A program made the translations under genes and the position numbers. From contig JASVEC010000002.1 in assembly GCA_030770535.1 (NCBI GenBank), forward strand, positions 2,046,001 through 2,110,000: a stretch of 64,000 nt of DNA. The letters run 5' to 3'. The stretch is from Batkoa obscura (Eukaryota; Entomophthoromycota; Entomophthoromycetes; Entomophthorales; Batkoaceae). Shown here piece by piece: positions 35,335 to 47,378 of the stretch. Every line of letters starts with the position of its first letter. Positions within the stretch are counted from its first letter, which is position 1. A model generated the notes under the pieces. The model made no database searches. It was not told where the DNA came from and saw only the letters and a list, made by a program, of their open reading frames with translations.

Positions 35335-38300
35335 TTAAACCAATGTAAACCCTATTGATTCGTTAATTGAATAAATCAATTTTTGTTTAAAATGATTATA
35401 ATTTAAATATTTTGGTAAACATAATTGATTAAAACAAGTATGAGCTATGGGTAATCTAAAATAAAAAATATTGTAAATAAGTGTAATATTAATAATAGGC
35501 AAATAAATAAAAATAAAAATAAAAATAAAAATAAAAATAAAAACAAAGTAAAATAATAATCTGAAATTATTATAAACTTACAGTCTCACATCATCACTTA
35601 AATAAGAAATTTTGAACTTAAAATTTGTTACTCCATTTAAAGGTAACCTCTCTGAACCCGTGATAAATTGTATTAATTTCTTCAACTCTTTTTCATTAAA
35701 TTCATCAAGGATTTGCCAAAATAATCTAATAACTGTAAATCATTCTTATCATTGTAAATATAATTATAGCTATTTTACTTAATAGTTATATCTTCTGCTA
35801 TATATCCATCATAGTCCGTTACAGCCATCAACTCCTCTAAATTTATTGGGGAAGGATTACCACAAATCAATAATTCAATTTCTAAAGGCTGAAATAACTT
35901 GTATAGATTTAATTTTGATACTTATAAATTATTATTATTATTAACTTACCGATAATGCATTCCCTCCACAAACTTTATAAAATCCTTTTTTAAATTTCGA
36001 AAATTGAGATTCAATTGACTTATTAAATATATAATCGATATATTTAGTTACATATTCTAATAAATGTTATTAATGTTATTATATTATGGTATATATCTTG
36101 TAGTATAATATACTGTTATTAATTACCATCTTTATTTTTTTGATTGACCATTATATTTTCTCCGTTTTCAATTAAATTAACTGTTATTATTTTACCATAT
36201 CTTTTATAACAATAAGTAAAATCTAAATTGAATATATCTTCTATATCATCTTCATTATAATTTAATAATTTTTCTAAATTATTAGCAATTAACTGGAATA
36301 TATAATCAGTAAATAAAACATTCTATTGTAATAATGTTTTCTTACCGGTTGATAACACTTTAAATCTAATAAATCTAATTCAATATTAAATAATTTTTTA
36401 AATAAAGCAGTTGGTAACTGTAAATTTAATATTGTAGAGTTATAAATGGCTAATCCAACAATCTAAAATAAAAATAAATTATTATATTATATTATTATTA
36501 TATTATATTATTATTATATTATATTATTATTATATTATATTATTATTATATTATATTATTATTATATTATATTATTATTATATTATATTATTATTATATT
36601 ATATTATTATTATATTATATTATTATTATATTATATTATTATTATATTATATTATTATTATATTATATTATTATTATATTATATTATTATTATATTATAT
36701 TATTATTATATTATATTATTATTATATTATATTATTATTATATTATATTATTATTATATTATATTATTATTATATTATATTATTTAGTATTATTAAACAT
36801 TAATATTAATTTACCACTCCAAATAAAAAATAATTTTGCTCATTTTCTAAACAGTTCATATTAAACCAAAAATATTGGCTTGTTTTTTCATAATAAAATA
36901 ATCCTAATTAAAATTAAAAATTAATAATATAACCATTGTATATTATATATTTTATATTATATGTTATTATATGTTATTATATGTTATTATATAATATTTT
37001 CCTTACCATATTTCGGATTCATTAATTCATTAATTAATAACATAAACCATTCTTTAGTTAAACCACCCGCATCAATTCCATCTTCGCCAATAAACTTAAT
37101 TGTTAATTTCTTTTTTAAATCTTTACTATGTTTAGATAACTAAATTAATAATTAATATACTAAATAGAATAATTGGTTAATATCAAAATTGAAATTAAAT
37201 TACTTGGTTTAGTGAATCTTCAATTAAGTATTCTCTTCTTATTTTTAAACAAAGAAATGGAGTGCTTGCTTGGTTTTGAAATAATATGGAATGAATTACT
37301 TGCTAATTAAAAACAAAATCAAAAATATACTTCTTTATCATTATTATCATTATGATTGTTTAATTACCTTTAATTTTTCTTTCATCTGCCTAATAGCGTC
37401 TAATTCTAATATTAATACTTTTGATCCCATACTAATTAAAAAAGGATATTGACAGAAAGAAAAAGAACTACAAATAAATAAATAAAATAAATAATCAAGT
37501 AATACACAAATGAATATCAAATAAATGTTTGTCAATATTAATAATTATAAAAAATATTAAACTACCTATTTCTATTTCTCCAATTGTCATAATCTAATGA
37601 AAGATCTAAAAAATCCACAGTACTATTATAAAATGTAGATAATGGTAATAATTTATTAATATTATTAATTGAAACTAAAATTAAAAATTATTATTATTAT
37701 ATTATTATTATTATTATTATATTATATCCTGTTTTTAATATTTATGTTTATATACTATTACTATTTACTTACATAATAAACCCATAACTCTAGCAGCTGA
37801 AATAATTCTCCAATCAAATTGATAACTATTATTTTTCAACATTAATCGTTGATTAATTGTCAAATATTCTTCATTCTCATTTGTTTTTAATAAATAAGTT
37901 ATATATTTATTACTTAATTCAATGATATATTTCAATTGAACTTTATTACAACTATAGAGTAACAAATAAAAGAAGTTAATATAGTAATGTATTAATATAT
38001 TATATTTACTTTAATATCCAATAAACTAAATAATTGTGTAAACTATCATTCAAATTACAAATTAATCCCATAATTCGTGTTATTATTTCAATTGTTCTTT
38101 GATTATTTTCATCTTCTTTTATATTTGTACTGAATTCACTTAACTTTGGATTCTATTTATAAATGATTAATTATACAAATAATAGTAAATATTATGATTA
38201 AAAATAATTTAATATATAATAATTAATTACTAATAATAATATCAATAACCATTTAATATCTCTTTTACGTTTTAATGGCCTTAAAAATATGTATATTATT

Positions 38301-39140
38301 TAATATACTTTTATATAAAAAATACATATTATTTTTTACTTACCTTCCAGGTCTTTTTAATAATTTATTAATACAATCTAGTATTGTTTCCATTACTGTT
38401 GTTGGCTAAAAAATTATAGTTTTATTTAATTCTATTCTTTGATTGAACAATATTTTCTTATAAACTCACCATTTCTTTAATAATCAATCTATATCCTTCT
38501 TCTACATCAAAAAAATTAATTCCGCTTTCTCGTTTTGTTGATGTTTTTCGCTATAAAATAATTGTAATAAACAAACAATATAAAAGTAAAATAATCAACT
38601 TACATTATTAAAGGCCAATGATAATTGATCTAAATTTAAAAAATTAAATTTGATATAATCTTTAATAAATTCAAGCATCTCTTGTTCAATTTCCTCGTTT
38701 TGTCTCAAATTATCCATCAATAACTGTATACTCCTTACACTCAATCCATTCTTTAAATTTAATTTATTCATTAATTCTATACATTATGATTAATTAGTTT
38801 CTTTTATTAATAAGTTGAAACATTAAAAGTTTACCTATTATTCCATCGTTATATTTAGTTAGATCTAATTGACAATTGTTTGATTTGATTATTGCCAAAT
38901 CATTCACAGTATAACATAAACAACATGTAAAACTTAATTTATTAGAATTCTTGAGTTTTCTATAAATATTGTTAGTAGTAGTATATAAATTATTAATTTT
39001 CTGAAAAAAATGCTTTACCCATTACAACATAGACAATATAAATATGTCTATTTGAATATAAAATTTCTATTAATTTATAATTTATTATTGATATGTTTAT
39101 TAATAATTACTTTTTTCTCGATTTCATTATTCTCTTTCAT
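35335..39140 (-). CDS. HECT-type E3 ubiquitin ligase, UBE3A/Hul4-like (725 aa, 19 exons)
   Basis: The model is complement(join(35335..35455, 35582..35725, 35779..35888, 35950..36056, 36127..36292, 36346..36462, 36815..36903, 37007..37139, 37204..37302, 37368..37467, 37566..37674, 37773..37951, 38010..38152, 38231..38279, 38344..38405, 38470..38550, 38604..38776, 38835..39000, 39111..39140)). All exons add to 726 codons. The HECT domain shows [34 protein letters not shown]-like [23 protein letters not shown] and the catalytic cysteine 693 in A-H-T-C-F-N. The N-terminus has a short C-C-x-C patch. It takes ubiquitin from an E2 as a thioester and passes it to substrates. Resemblance to human UBE3A is strongest around L-F-W-F-N and E-I-E-L-L-I-C-G. 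Confidence 0.9.
35506..35543. repeat. (AATAAA)n-type microsatellite in a HECT-gene intron
   Basis: About six tandem AATAAA/AAAAAT units lie in the last intron of the HECT gene (35456-35581). Confidence 0.85.
36479..36784. repeat. 16-bp A/T-only minisatellite filling a HECT-gene intron
   Basis: About 18-19 near-perfect copies of ATTATTATTATATTAT run for some 305 bases without a single G or C. They occupy most of the intron at 36463-36814, which is 352 bases against the usual 45-70. Confidence 0.95.
37688..37722. repeat. (ATT)n microsatellite in a HECT-gene intron
   Basis: A run of ATT units with minor interruptions lies within the intron 37675-37772. Confidence 0.8.
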
Positions 39141-39424
39141 TTGAAATATTTTGAAAAATTAAATTATTTTAATTCAAAATACTTGATCTTTAATAAAATA
39201 ATTCCTATTTAATTTTACACCATTATCATTTAATCAATAATACAAAACTAATCAAAAAACATAATCAAGTATGAAATAGAAATATTTATAATATAATATA
39301 ATATAATAAATTAATAATAAAATATATAATACTATTTACAATCTCTAATTTATTAATGTAACTCAATCCTAATATAAAAAATTCCTTTAAAGTGACGTCA
39401 CCCTCTACATTAAAATTAAAATAA

Positions 39425-40213
39425 ATGATTTATTTAATCATTTTTTATTTAAAAAACGTAATAAATCAATACATTGGAATGTTATTAAAACAAAGTTTAT
39501 CATTCAATATAAGAAAAGTTAATAAAATTTCCTATAAAATTTCACCTCTAAGATCAAGCTTATTATTTAAGTCTTCGCCTGCTATCTCAAAAATTCTATC
39601 ACTACATTCCTATTCAACTCATCATACTAATCTTACTCAATCACCATCACCATCGTCCCCTCAGTCCCCTCCCTCTTCCCCGATAAAAAAGAATTATCGA
39701 TACTATTATGATCAATTTAAACAGAAACCTGGTCATTACCTGTTTACTTTTCTCTTATTACATGAATTAACTGCCATTTTACCTATTATTATTATTTATC
39801 TTCTATTCCAAATGAATAATATCAATGCTAAAGATTTTTTGTTCTATTTTAATCAAGAATTGATTTTATCAGTAGAAAAGAAGGCGCTTTACGTTTTGAG
39901 AAAATATTTAGGAATGAATTTTGATAACCAAATGATTGAAGGAATTAATAATGATATCGATCAAACTTATGACAAGGATAATAATAAGGATGACAATAAG
40001 AGTATCAATACCAAGGACGATAGTTCCATTACTCCCATTACTACTTCTACTACTACTAATTTAGCTTCTTTTTATAATTTATTGTTCGCTTATACTTTAG
40101 TTAAATTTTTAGCTCCATTAAGATTGGTATTGTCGGCTACATTAACCCCTTATTGTTCCAAAAAAATGATTGAACCTAGTTTTAATAGAATGAGAAAGTT
40201 ATTAAAAAAGTAA
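39425..40213 (+). CDS. Mitochondrial membrane protein, DUF1279/FAM210-like
   Basis: An intron-free frame. Two ATGs are possible: 39425 (262 aa) and 39479 (244 aa). The second is preferred because it starts directly with a basic, serine-rich presequence (S-F-N-I-R-K-V-N-K-I, then L-R-S-S-L). After a Ser/Pro linker it reads G-H-Y-L-F-T-F-L-L-L-H-E-L-T-A-I-L-P and a transmembrane helix, the core of the fungal DUF1279 family. A second hydrophobic block near the end reads L-V-K-F-L-A-P-L-R-L-V-L-S. An acidic Asp/Asn insertion separates the two helices. Relatives are mitochondrial inner-membrane proteins of unsettled role. Confidence 0.75.
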   Translation: MIYLIIFYLKNVINQYIGMLLKQSLSFNIRKVNKISYKISPLRSSLLFKSSPAISKILSLHSYSTHHTNLTQSPSPSSPQSPPSSPIKKNYRYYYDQFKQKPGHYLFTFLLLHELTAILPIIIIYLLFQMNNINAKDFLFYFNQELILSVEKKALYVLRKYLGMNFDNQMIEGINNDIDQTYDKDNNKDDNKSINTKDDSSITPITTSTTTNLASFYNLLFAYTLVKFLAPLRLVLSATLTPYCSKKMIEPSFNRMRKLLKK

Positions 40214-40561
40214 TCAAATAAAATAAATGTGTTTAGTTTGTTTTACAAATAATTTAGGGCTTGATTGTCAGTTTTTGAAGTTCTTGTTTTTACTAAAAGA
40301 TTACAATAGAAAGCTGATATGCGGGTGTGACTTCAAATAAAATAACCTAAAATTTATTAAATAGATTGATTTATAATAATGTTCTGGATTTTAGAAACTT
40401 TATATAATAATTGGAACTCATATTATTTATTGTTATTATTTAATCGGAATTATGTTCTTTTTTAGATCTTAATAAGGAGAGGGGAGAGTTCATCAGCAAA
40501 AGTGAATAAATAAATGCTATATATATAATTTATTTAAATTATTAAGTTCTCTCAAATTTTT

Positions 40562-40667
40562 ATATGGGAATGTATTTTTGTATTTAAGAATTTTACCAAC
40601 AATTTTTCCACTCAAGTAGCGCTTAAAAGATAGAAAAAGTGATGAAGTCAAAAAAACATCCTCATAT
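40562..40667 (+). mobile_element. MITE-like element, copy 10
   Basis: It starts ATATGGGAATGTATTTTTG and ends ACATCCTCATAT. The AGCGCTT centre is present. It lies about 315 bases before the hexokinase start. Confidence 0.88.
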
Positions 40668-40920
40668 CTTAATTTTATTAGAAACTTTTAAACTTTATTA
40701 ATCAGCATAAAACTTAAATGAATTCCTTACCTAATCTTAAACTTAAATCTTCTAAATTTTCAACAGTCTCAAAAAGGTCAACTCACAATTCAAAGAATTG
40801 AGGAAGGTGACATCACCCTTAAAATATTATTACCAATCATTAAAAATTCTTTAAAATAAAACAGTAAAAACAGGAAATCTACCAATCTGCATTCAACCTT
40901 TCAATTCTTCAAAAAAAAGA

Positions 40921-40928
40921 TATAAATA
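40921..40928 (+). promoter_or_regulatory. TATA box of the hexokinase gene
   Basis: TATAAATA lies 61 bases before the ATG at 40982, the expected place for a strongly expressed glycolytic gene. Confidence 0.5.
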
Positions 40929-40981
40929 CAACCCCACATCAACAAATTAATCAATTTTTTAAACTTCAAAAATAAATTAAG

Positions 40982-42415
40982 ATGTCTATTATTCCAAAAA
41001 AACCAGCCCGTCAATATGTTGTACCAGCCAATGTATTAACTCCAGAACAATCTTCTCTACTCACTAGTTTTGAAGCTAAATTTAATATATCTAAAATAGT
41101 ATTAAAAAATTTGATACCTAAATTTCATTCTGAAATGGATCTAGGATTGCAAGGATTAGGTGGTAATCTACTTATGGTACCCTCTTATGTTACTGCTCGT
41201 CCCACTGGTAATGAAACAGGTCATTATTTAGCCTTAGATTTTGGTGGTACCAATTGTCGAATTTGTTTAATTGAATTACAAGGTAGTCAAAAAGTAGAAT
41301 TAAATTATGATATATTTAAATTTAGTAATGAGCAATTAAAAGAAGATGGAAGTATTTTATTTTCTACTATAGCTGATTTTATTCATCAATTTTTACAAAA
41401 ACATATTCAAGATGGTACTATTCAAGCAGTTCATAAACCATTAAATTTAGGGTTTACTTTTTCATTTCCAGTTAATATGACTTCATTAAATGAAGGTAAG
41501 TTAGTTCGTTGGACTAAAGGATTTGAAAATCCAGGGGTTGTTGGTAAAGAAGTTGTAAGTTTATTACAATCAGCATTAGATTTAAAAAAAGTACCAATTA
41601 CAGTCAATGCTGTTGTTAATGATACTGTAGGTACTTTAATTACATCATCTTATTCAAATCCAACAACTCAAATTGGACTTATTCTTGGTACTGGTACAAA
41701 TGCAGCTTATTATGAAAAAATGGAAAATATTCCTAAGTTAAAAGGTAAATATAGCGCATTTAAAGAAATGGCTATTAATATGGAATGGGGAGCCTTTGAT
41801 AATGACAAGAAAGTATTACCATTAAATGAATATGATGAAATTATTGATCAAAATACATGGAATCCAAATCAACAAATTTTTGAAAAAACAGTATCTGGTT
41901 TTTATTTAGGAGAAATCTTTCGTATTATTATAAAAGATTTATATAGTAAAAAACAATTATTAAAGGGATTTCAATTACCTAAAGCATTTGATATTCATGG
42001 TGGTATTGATACAGCTATATTATCTAAAATGTTAACAGATGAAACTAAACAACTAGATATAGTTCATAAAATATTAAAAGAAGATCATCCAGAACAAATA
42101 ATTCCATATAATGAATTGATTTTAATTCAAAAATTAGCAGAATTAATAGGTTATCGTGCAGCACAATTTGCAGCTACAGCATGTTCTGCAGTATTATTAA
42201 AAAGACCAGAATTATTAAAAAATAAAGTAATTATTGGTGTAGATGGATCTGTGTTTGAGCATTTTCCTAATTTTCCTGAATGGATGTATTCTACTTGCGA
42301 TCAATTACTTGGTATTGATAATTGTAATAATGTTCAGTTTGCTATTACTAAAGATGGTTCTGGAGTAGGTGCTGCTCTTATTTCTATGATTGCTGAATAT
42401 ACTTCTAAATTATAA
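40982..42415 (+). CDS. Hexokinase (477 aa)
   Basis: A complete intron-free frame of 477 aa, close to the usual 450-500 for fungal hexokinases. Landmarks in order: L-A-L-D-F-G-G-T-N-C-R (phosphate-1 loop), L-G-F-T-F-S-F-P, W-T-K-G-F (sugar contact), N-D-T-V-G-T-L with the catalytic aspartate, G-L-I-L-G-T-G-T-N-A-A-Y (phosphate-2), M-E-W-G-A-F, V-D-G-S-V and D-G-S-G-V-G-A-A-L (adenosine region). It phosphorylates glucose and other hexoses in the cytoplasm, the entry step of glycolysis. The absence of introns beside such intron-rich neighbours is notable. Whether it is a hexokinase or a more glucose-specific paralogue cannot be told. Confidence 0.95.
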   Translation: MSIIPKKPARQYVVPANVLTPEQSSLLTSFEAKFNISKIVLKNLIPKFHSEMDLGLQGLGGNLLMVPSYVTARPTGNETGHYLALDFGGTNCRICLIELQGSQKVELNYDIFKFSNEQLKEDGSILFSTIADFIHQFLQKHIQDGTIQAVHKPLNLGFTFSFPVNMTSLNEGKLVRWTKGFENPGVVGKEVVSLLQSALDLKKVPITVNAVVNDTVGTLITSSYSNPTTQIGLILGTGTNAAYYEKMENIPKLKGKYSAFKEMAINMEWGAFDNDKKVLPLNEYDEIIDQNTWNPNQQIFEKTVSGFYLGEIFRIIIKDLYSKKQLLKGFQLPKAFDIHGGIDTAILSKMLTDETKQLDIVHKILKEDHPEQIIPYNELILIQKLAELIGYRAAQFAATACSAVLLKRPELLKNKVIIGVDGSVFEHFPNFPEWMYSTCDQLLGIDNCNNVQFAITKDGSGVGAALISMIAEYTSKL

Positions 42416-42541
42416 ATCATTTTTTTGAGAAAGTATAATAAAGTATTAATAAATTTACTTTTCTTTTAATAATAAAATTCTCAATTAGTTTGTTTTTTTT
42501 ACATAAATATTTCACTTATTTATTTATTTATTTATTTGTTA

Positions 42542-45500
42542 TTATTTTAATAAAAAAGATCTTAATTCTAACTCAATAGCTAAATTAGTAAAATTATTAT
42601 AATCTTCAGAATTCAATGGAAGATTTAATATAAAATTAAATAAATCTAAAAATAAAAATAATAAATAAAATTATATAAATACATAACAATAACTCATATT
42701 ACCTTGTGAATAGAAAGCCTTAGACAATGCTGAATAAATTGAATTTTTAATGTCTTTTCCATTTAATATTTGTACTTTAATAAAAATAATCCAAAATAAA
42801 TAAAAATTCTTATTTTGATTATTATTTAATAACAAATTTAAACAATTAATTGCTCGATGTTGATCATTACAATAATTGATTGCTATAAAAATAGAATAAA
42901 ATCCATTGAAGCAATTAAATTTTGAATATTGTTTTGTATTAAAATAATAGTTTATAACGTTACAATTTAACTTAGTCTTATCTTCTAACTTCAAATAGAT
43001 AGTATTAAAATAGCTATTATTAGGATAGAGTTTTAATGTAAAACCTACTAATTTTCTATATTGTTTAATACTATAGTATTTTTCATTTAATTGTAATTGT
43101 TCTATTTGTTTAAAATAAAGCATTCCCAAATTTTCTAATATTCTATTATTACCAAATACATTATTAATACTTTCTAAATTCCTTTCAATATAATTCATAT
43201 ATTCATCCATCCCACCTTTAAGATATTTTAATATACTAATTAAATAACAATAATTACTAATTTGATCTATTTCTTTAGTCATAAATAGGTTATATTCTCG
43301 TCCAATTAATTCTTGTATTAATTCTTCAATATCAATATTTGTTATTAATTTTATATAATTTTCATAATTTTCATTGAATTCAGGTACTAATTTATGTATA
43401 TAGCAATAAATAATAGTTAATATATGATTTGTATTATTTAAATTCCATTCTAATTTACACCAATGAGAATAAATCATTGTAATAGATCCTTTATAATGAG
43501 TTGGATTTTGATAATAATATTCCAATAATAATACAAATCGCTGTCTTGCCTAAAATAAAATAAAATAGTTAAATATATTTATTTCAAACTATATTATATT
43601 ATATTATATTATATTATATTATATTATATTATATTATATTATATTATATTATATTATATTATATTATATTAATTACTTTTTTATAATCTCCTTGTTTCCA
43701 TAAATTATCAATATAAGCTAACCACATTAATATTTGATTACTGTTTTCTTTTAATTGAGATTTATAAATTGAATTTATTTTTTCTTTTGCCCCAAACAAT
43801 TCTTCTATTTTAAGATAAAGTATTATAAATAATAAATTACTTGGATCAATATCAAAACATTTTAATAATACTCTTCTACAATAATAAAAATATTAATAAA
43901 TAATAGTAATTATTATTATTTAACTTACTTTGAAAACTTAAAATATTCTAAATTATTTAATCTTGAATTAAACATTGATTTGTTTGCATCTAATAGTATA
44001 TAAAATGAATTAGGAATCATATCAATTGGAATTTCCAATTTTTGATTATTATTATTATTACTATTATTATTATTATTAATCACCCCATCAACATTTAACT
44101 GTATTTCAAAATTATCAAATTGTAATTTATCTAATACTTTATCCATATTAAAAAAATGATTTAATGAAACTGAATCATCATTTGATTGTAATTCATTAGT
44201 ACATTTAATATTAAAAAAAGGACAAATCAATATTGTAACAAAATGTTGTAATAAATTATAAATTGTATTTGAACATTTAAATTGTATAATAAATCCTTCA
44301 ATATCTTCAAATAATATTACTTTAAATGGATCTCCTTCTTTTTTCCATAATTCATTCGTTGATCTTATTGGTAAATATAAATTATTATTTTCTTCTTCTT
44401 TTCCATAATTTGGTGTTGTTTTTTCTTTAAAATACATCTTCCATCCACCACTACCTAAATCTCCTATTCGATTAAATTCTTTTTCCCAATATATTTTAAA
44501 TAATTGTTTTTTATCAATATTATTATTATAATTTGATAAATCTGGATTTAATAAATTATATTCAATAATTGTTTGATAAATTCCTATTACTAGCTCGTTA
44601 TATCCTAAAATAAGTTGAATTATTAACATTTTGTTTACTTTATAATAATTTCTTATTGAAAATACCTGCTTGTATTAGCATATTAGTTAATAAAATAATA
44701 GATTTAAAAATAATCGGATCAATTTTAATAAAATTACTATCATTTCTTAAATTTAATAGTTGATTGAATTTTGATTGAAACAAAGTAATAATTTCATTAA
44801 CATTAAATTGATTACTATAGCTTAAACGAAATAATAAATAATGAAATATTAATTCATATTGATTTTGAAATTGAATTAAATAATTTTCCCATTTACTTAA
44901 TATTGTTGTTGAATCCCAAATTTCTTGTCCATATTTTATATATTTTAATATTAATTGCTCATTCCCATGATTAAACTGTAATGCTCTTTCTAGCATGGCT
45001 AACTGGATATCTAATATCATTCGTTTGTTTTTAAAATCTTTTTTTAAATTTGTTTTTTCATAATATTCACAATACTCTAACCATAATGAAACATCTTTAT
45101 TATTCTATATAAAATAAATAAATAAATAAATTGTTATTATCATTGTTCATTAATAATAATTTATTTACCTCTGTCAATTTAGTTTCAAATTCTTTAATTT
45201 TATTTTTAATAGGATCGTATTCTTCATTTTGTTTATCAATTAATACTTCTTCGTCTGGTTGAAATTTAATAAATCCATAATCATAATCTAAAATAGTTTC
45301 ATTCTTTTCCGTTGATTTTTTTAAACTAAACAAAGATAAGCATTTATAAAATATTATAATATAATTGACTCACTTTTTAATATTAAATAAATTTTTGTTT
45401 TCATCAATTTTAATATCTATGTATCGACTCATTTCCTAATAAAAATAATCAACATTGTTATGATAATAATTGAATTACAATAATTAATTACCTTTTTACT

Positions 45501-46198
45501 CTTTTGTTTAAAAACAATACTACCTTTAATCTTACTTTGAATCTCATCAATAATCAAATTTCTATTTAGGCCCAAAATAAACCCTTCTAAAGAATAAATT
45601 TAAATGACTTAAAACATCCAACAGCAACCAAACTTACTACCAAATCTTTTATAAGTGGGTATTTTATACTTATAAATACTACCATAAACTAAATTATCTT
45701 TATCCCCATATAAATCAATACTACAATCATAATCTCTTGTTAATCTATTATTTAATAATTTAATGTGAATTTTATTATCCCTTTAATTTTAACTTACTCT
45801 ATTGGTAATTCTTGATTTGTTTGCTTTATTTTTTTTTCAAACTTATCCCCAGATCTTTTTTCTCTTTCTCTTTCCCTATATCTTAATTCTTTTTCTTTTT
45901 CGCTATATCTACTATCTCTTTCCCTATCTCTTTCCCTATCTCTGTCTCTTTCTCTTTCGTTATATCTATTATTTTTTCTCCTATCCCTTTTTTCATCCTT
46001 TTCTCTTTCATCATATCTTCTTTCTCTTTCCCTAATATCATATCTCTCCTCTTTCTCTTTCTCTTTCTCTTTTTCCTTCTCCCTCTTTTTCTTTTTCTTG
46101 TCTCTTTTAATTTCCTCCTCCCTTTCCCTTTCTTTTTCTTTAACTAAATTGACATTAAATGAATTAAACTTGGGCGCTCTTGGTCCTTCTTTTTCCAT
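42542..46198 (-). CDS. NRDE2: NRDE-2 family nuclear RNA-decay regulator, probable one-base frame break
   Basis: The exons are complement 46198..45798, 45744..45638, 45586..45491, 45435..45374, 45325..45169, 45104..44666, 44604..43929, 43875..43677, 43549..42703 and 42645..42542. They sum to 3088 bases, one more than 1029 codons (1028 aa). The excess sits in exon 3 (45586-45491), where the frame D-E-I changes to Q-S-K-I-K at a run of three A on the plus strand near 45540. The N-terminus is K-F-N-S-F-N followed by a long Arg/Glu/Lys-repeat helix. Then come F-G-K-G-F-I-L-G-L, the conserved D-V-S-L-W-L-E, and half-TPR-like helices to the end. NRDE2 partners the Mtr4 exosome helicase in nuclear RNA decay and small-RNA silencing. 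Confidence 0.85.
43590..43671. repeat. (ATATT)n microsatellite in an NRDE2 intron
   Basis: About 16 five-base units fill most of the intron 43550-43676. Confidence 0.93.
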
Positions 46199-46828
46199 TT
46201 GAAATATAAAATGAAAATTAAAACGTAATGAGCTTTCAAGACTTAGTTTATTTGAAAACTACTTTTGAATTGAAGCCTTTCACAGTTTCTTTTTTGCAGT
46301 TAAGAGTTCGAGATTATTATGTAAAAAATAAATTAATAAATATTTTATTCTTTTAATATTAAAACAACAGTTCATTTTTACAAATATCAATAAAAAGATA
46401 TCAATAAAAAAATAAAAGCTATTTAAAAAAGACAAAACCTAGTAATAAACAATTTGTTGATATTACTTTAACTCAATACTGATATGTTTTCAAATTTAAC
46501 AAACAATAGCGGTATATTTAATTTATATTTAAACGTATCAATACATGTTAATAAAAATATGCTATTTTGAATATTTTATTATTTATAAACGAGTGAGTTA
46601 AAAAGTAACAAAATTTTTTAAGTAATACATCCAAACAATTTGATTTAATTTTATTTCTTTAATAGATTTACATTGAATTGAATTTTATTTTTCAAGTTTT
46701 GAAGTTCAATTTCTTATAAACTAATTGTTATCAAATAATTGCTCAATATCGAACTTTTTCGATATAAAATAATTTCACTACGGTCAACAAATAAAGTTAT
46801 ACTTTTGAACTTCCCTGTCACTAAAGTA

Positions 46829-47165
46829 TTAAATATTGAAATCAATTTTCCCACTGATTGTTGATTTTAAACTTGAATTCGAACTCAAATTAAGATTGAT
46901 TGTAATAGAATCTCTAGATAACTCATCCGTTTTTAAATATAAAGTTACTAAATTATTGAGTCGTGTTTTAGTAATATGCATTCTGCTAAGGTCTGAAATA
47001 TTAGTGAAATAAATTTTTAAGACTTTCAATTTACTTGCATTCAAATATTTAATAACTTCAATGACTATTCCAAACCCATTAATGCTAAATATTTCATTAA
47101 CAACCCATTTTTTATGATAATTTTTTTTCGATAGTCACAATGTTCATTAAGCTCAAATTGGGCAT
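46829..47165 (-). pseudogene. Remnant of a leucine-rich (RNI/F-box-like) protein gene
   Basis: On the minus strand, from about 47110 to the stop at 46829, an open stretch reads N-E-I-F-S-I-N-G-F-G, then L-K-V-L-K-I-Y-F-T-N-I, N-N-L-V-T-L-Y-L-K-T-D-E-L. The spacing of Leu/Ile/Asn is like ribonuclease-inhibitor repeats. Just upstream, F-E-L-N-E-H-C-D-Y lies in another frame. There is no upstream start or F-box within reach, so this is a 3' fragment of a decayed gene. Family assignment is tentative. Confidence 0.35.
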
Positions 47166-47378
47166 AAATAGAATTTTTTTAAATTATATTTAATAGTTTT
47201 ATTGCCCACCTCAAAAAAATATCTAAAAAATATTCAACTGTTGGGGTTCATCAATAGGAAAGTTTCATAAAACATTTAGCAACTGTTCTAATTTTAAGCC
47301 TATTTTGAAATAAAGTTCCAAAAAAATGTCATCAAAAGTTGAGCTAAATTTTATAAACTTCACCCAATCTCAACTAGC

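Larger units (their letters stand above)
40214..40981. other. Intergenic spacer with MITE copy 10 and the hexokinase promoter
   Basis: MITE copy 10 lies at 40562-40667. A TATA-like element precedes hexokinase. Nothing else was recognised. Confidence 0.5.

Noticed and set aside
36479-36784. CRISPR-like regular repeat
   Set aside because: The units are adjacent with no unique spacers and consist only of A and T; it is a minisatellite in an intron.
36961-37143. 60-codon plus-strand frame
   Set aside because: It is a shadow of HECT-domain exons on the minus strand.
45802-46035. 77-codon plus-strand frame rich in Phe/Leu/Tyr
   Set aside because: It is the shadow of the Arg/Glu repeat region of NRDE2 on the other strand.
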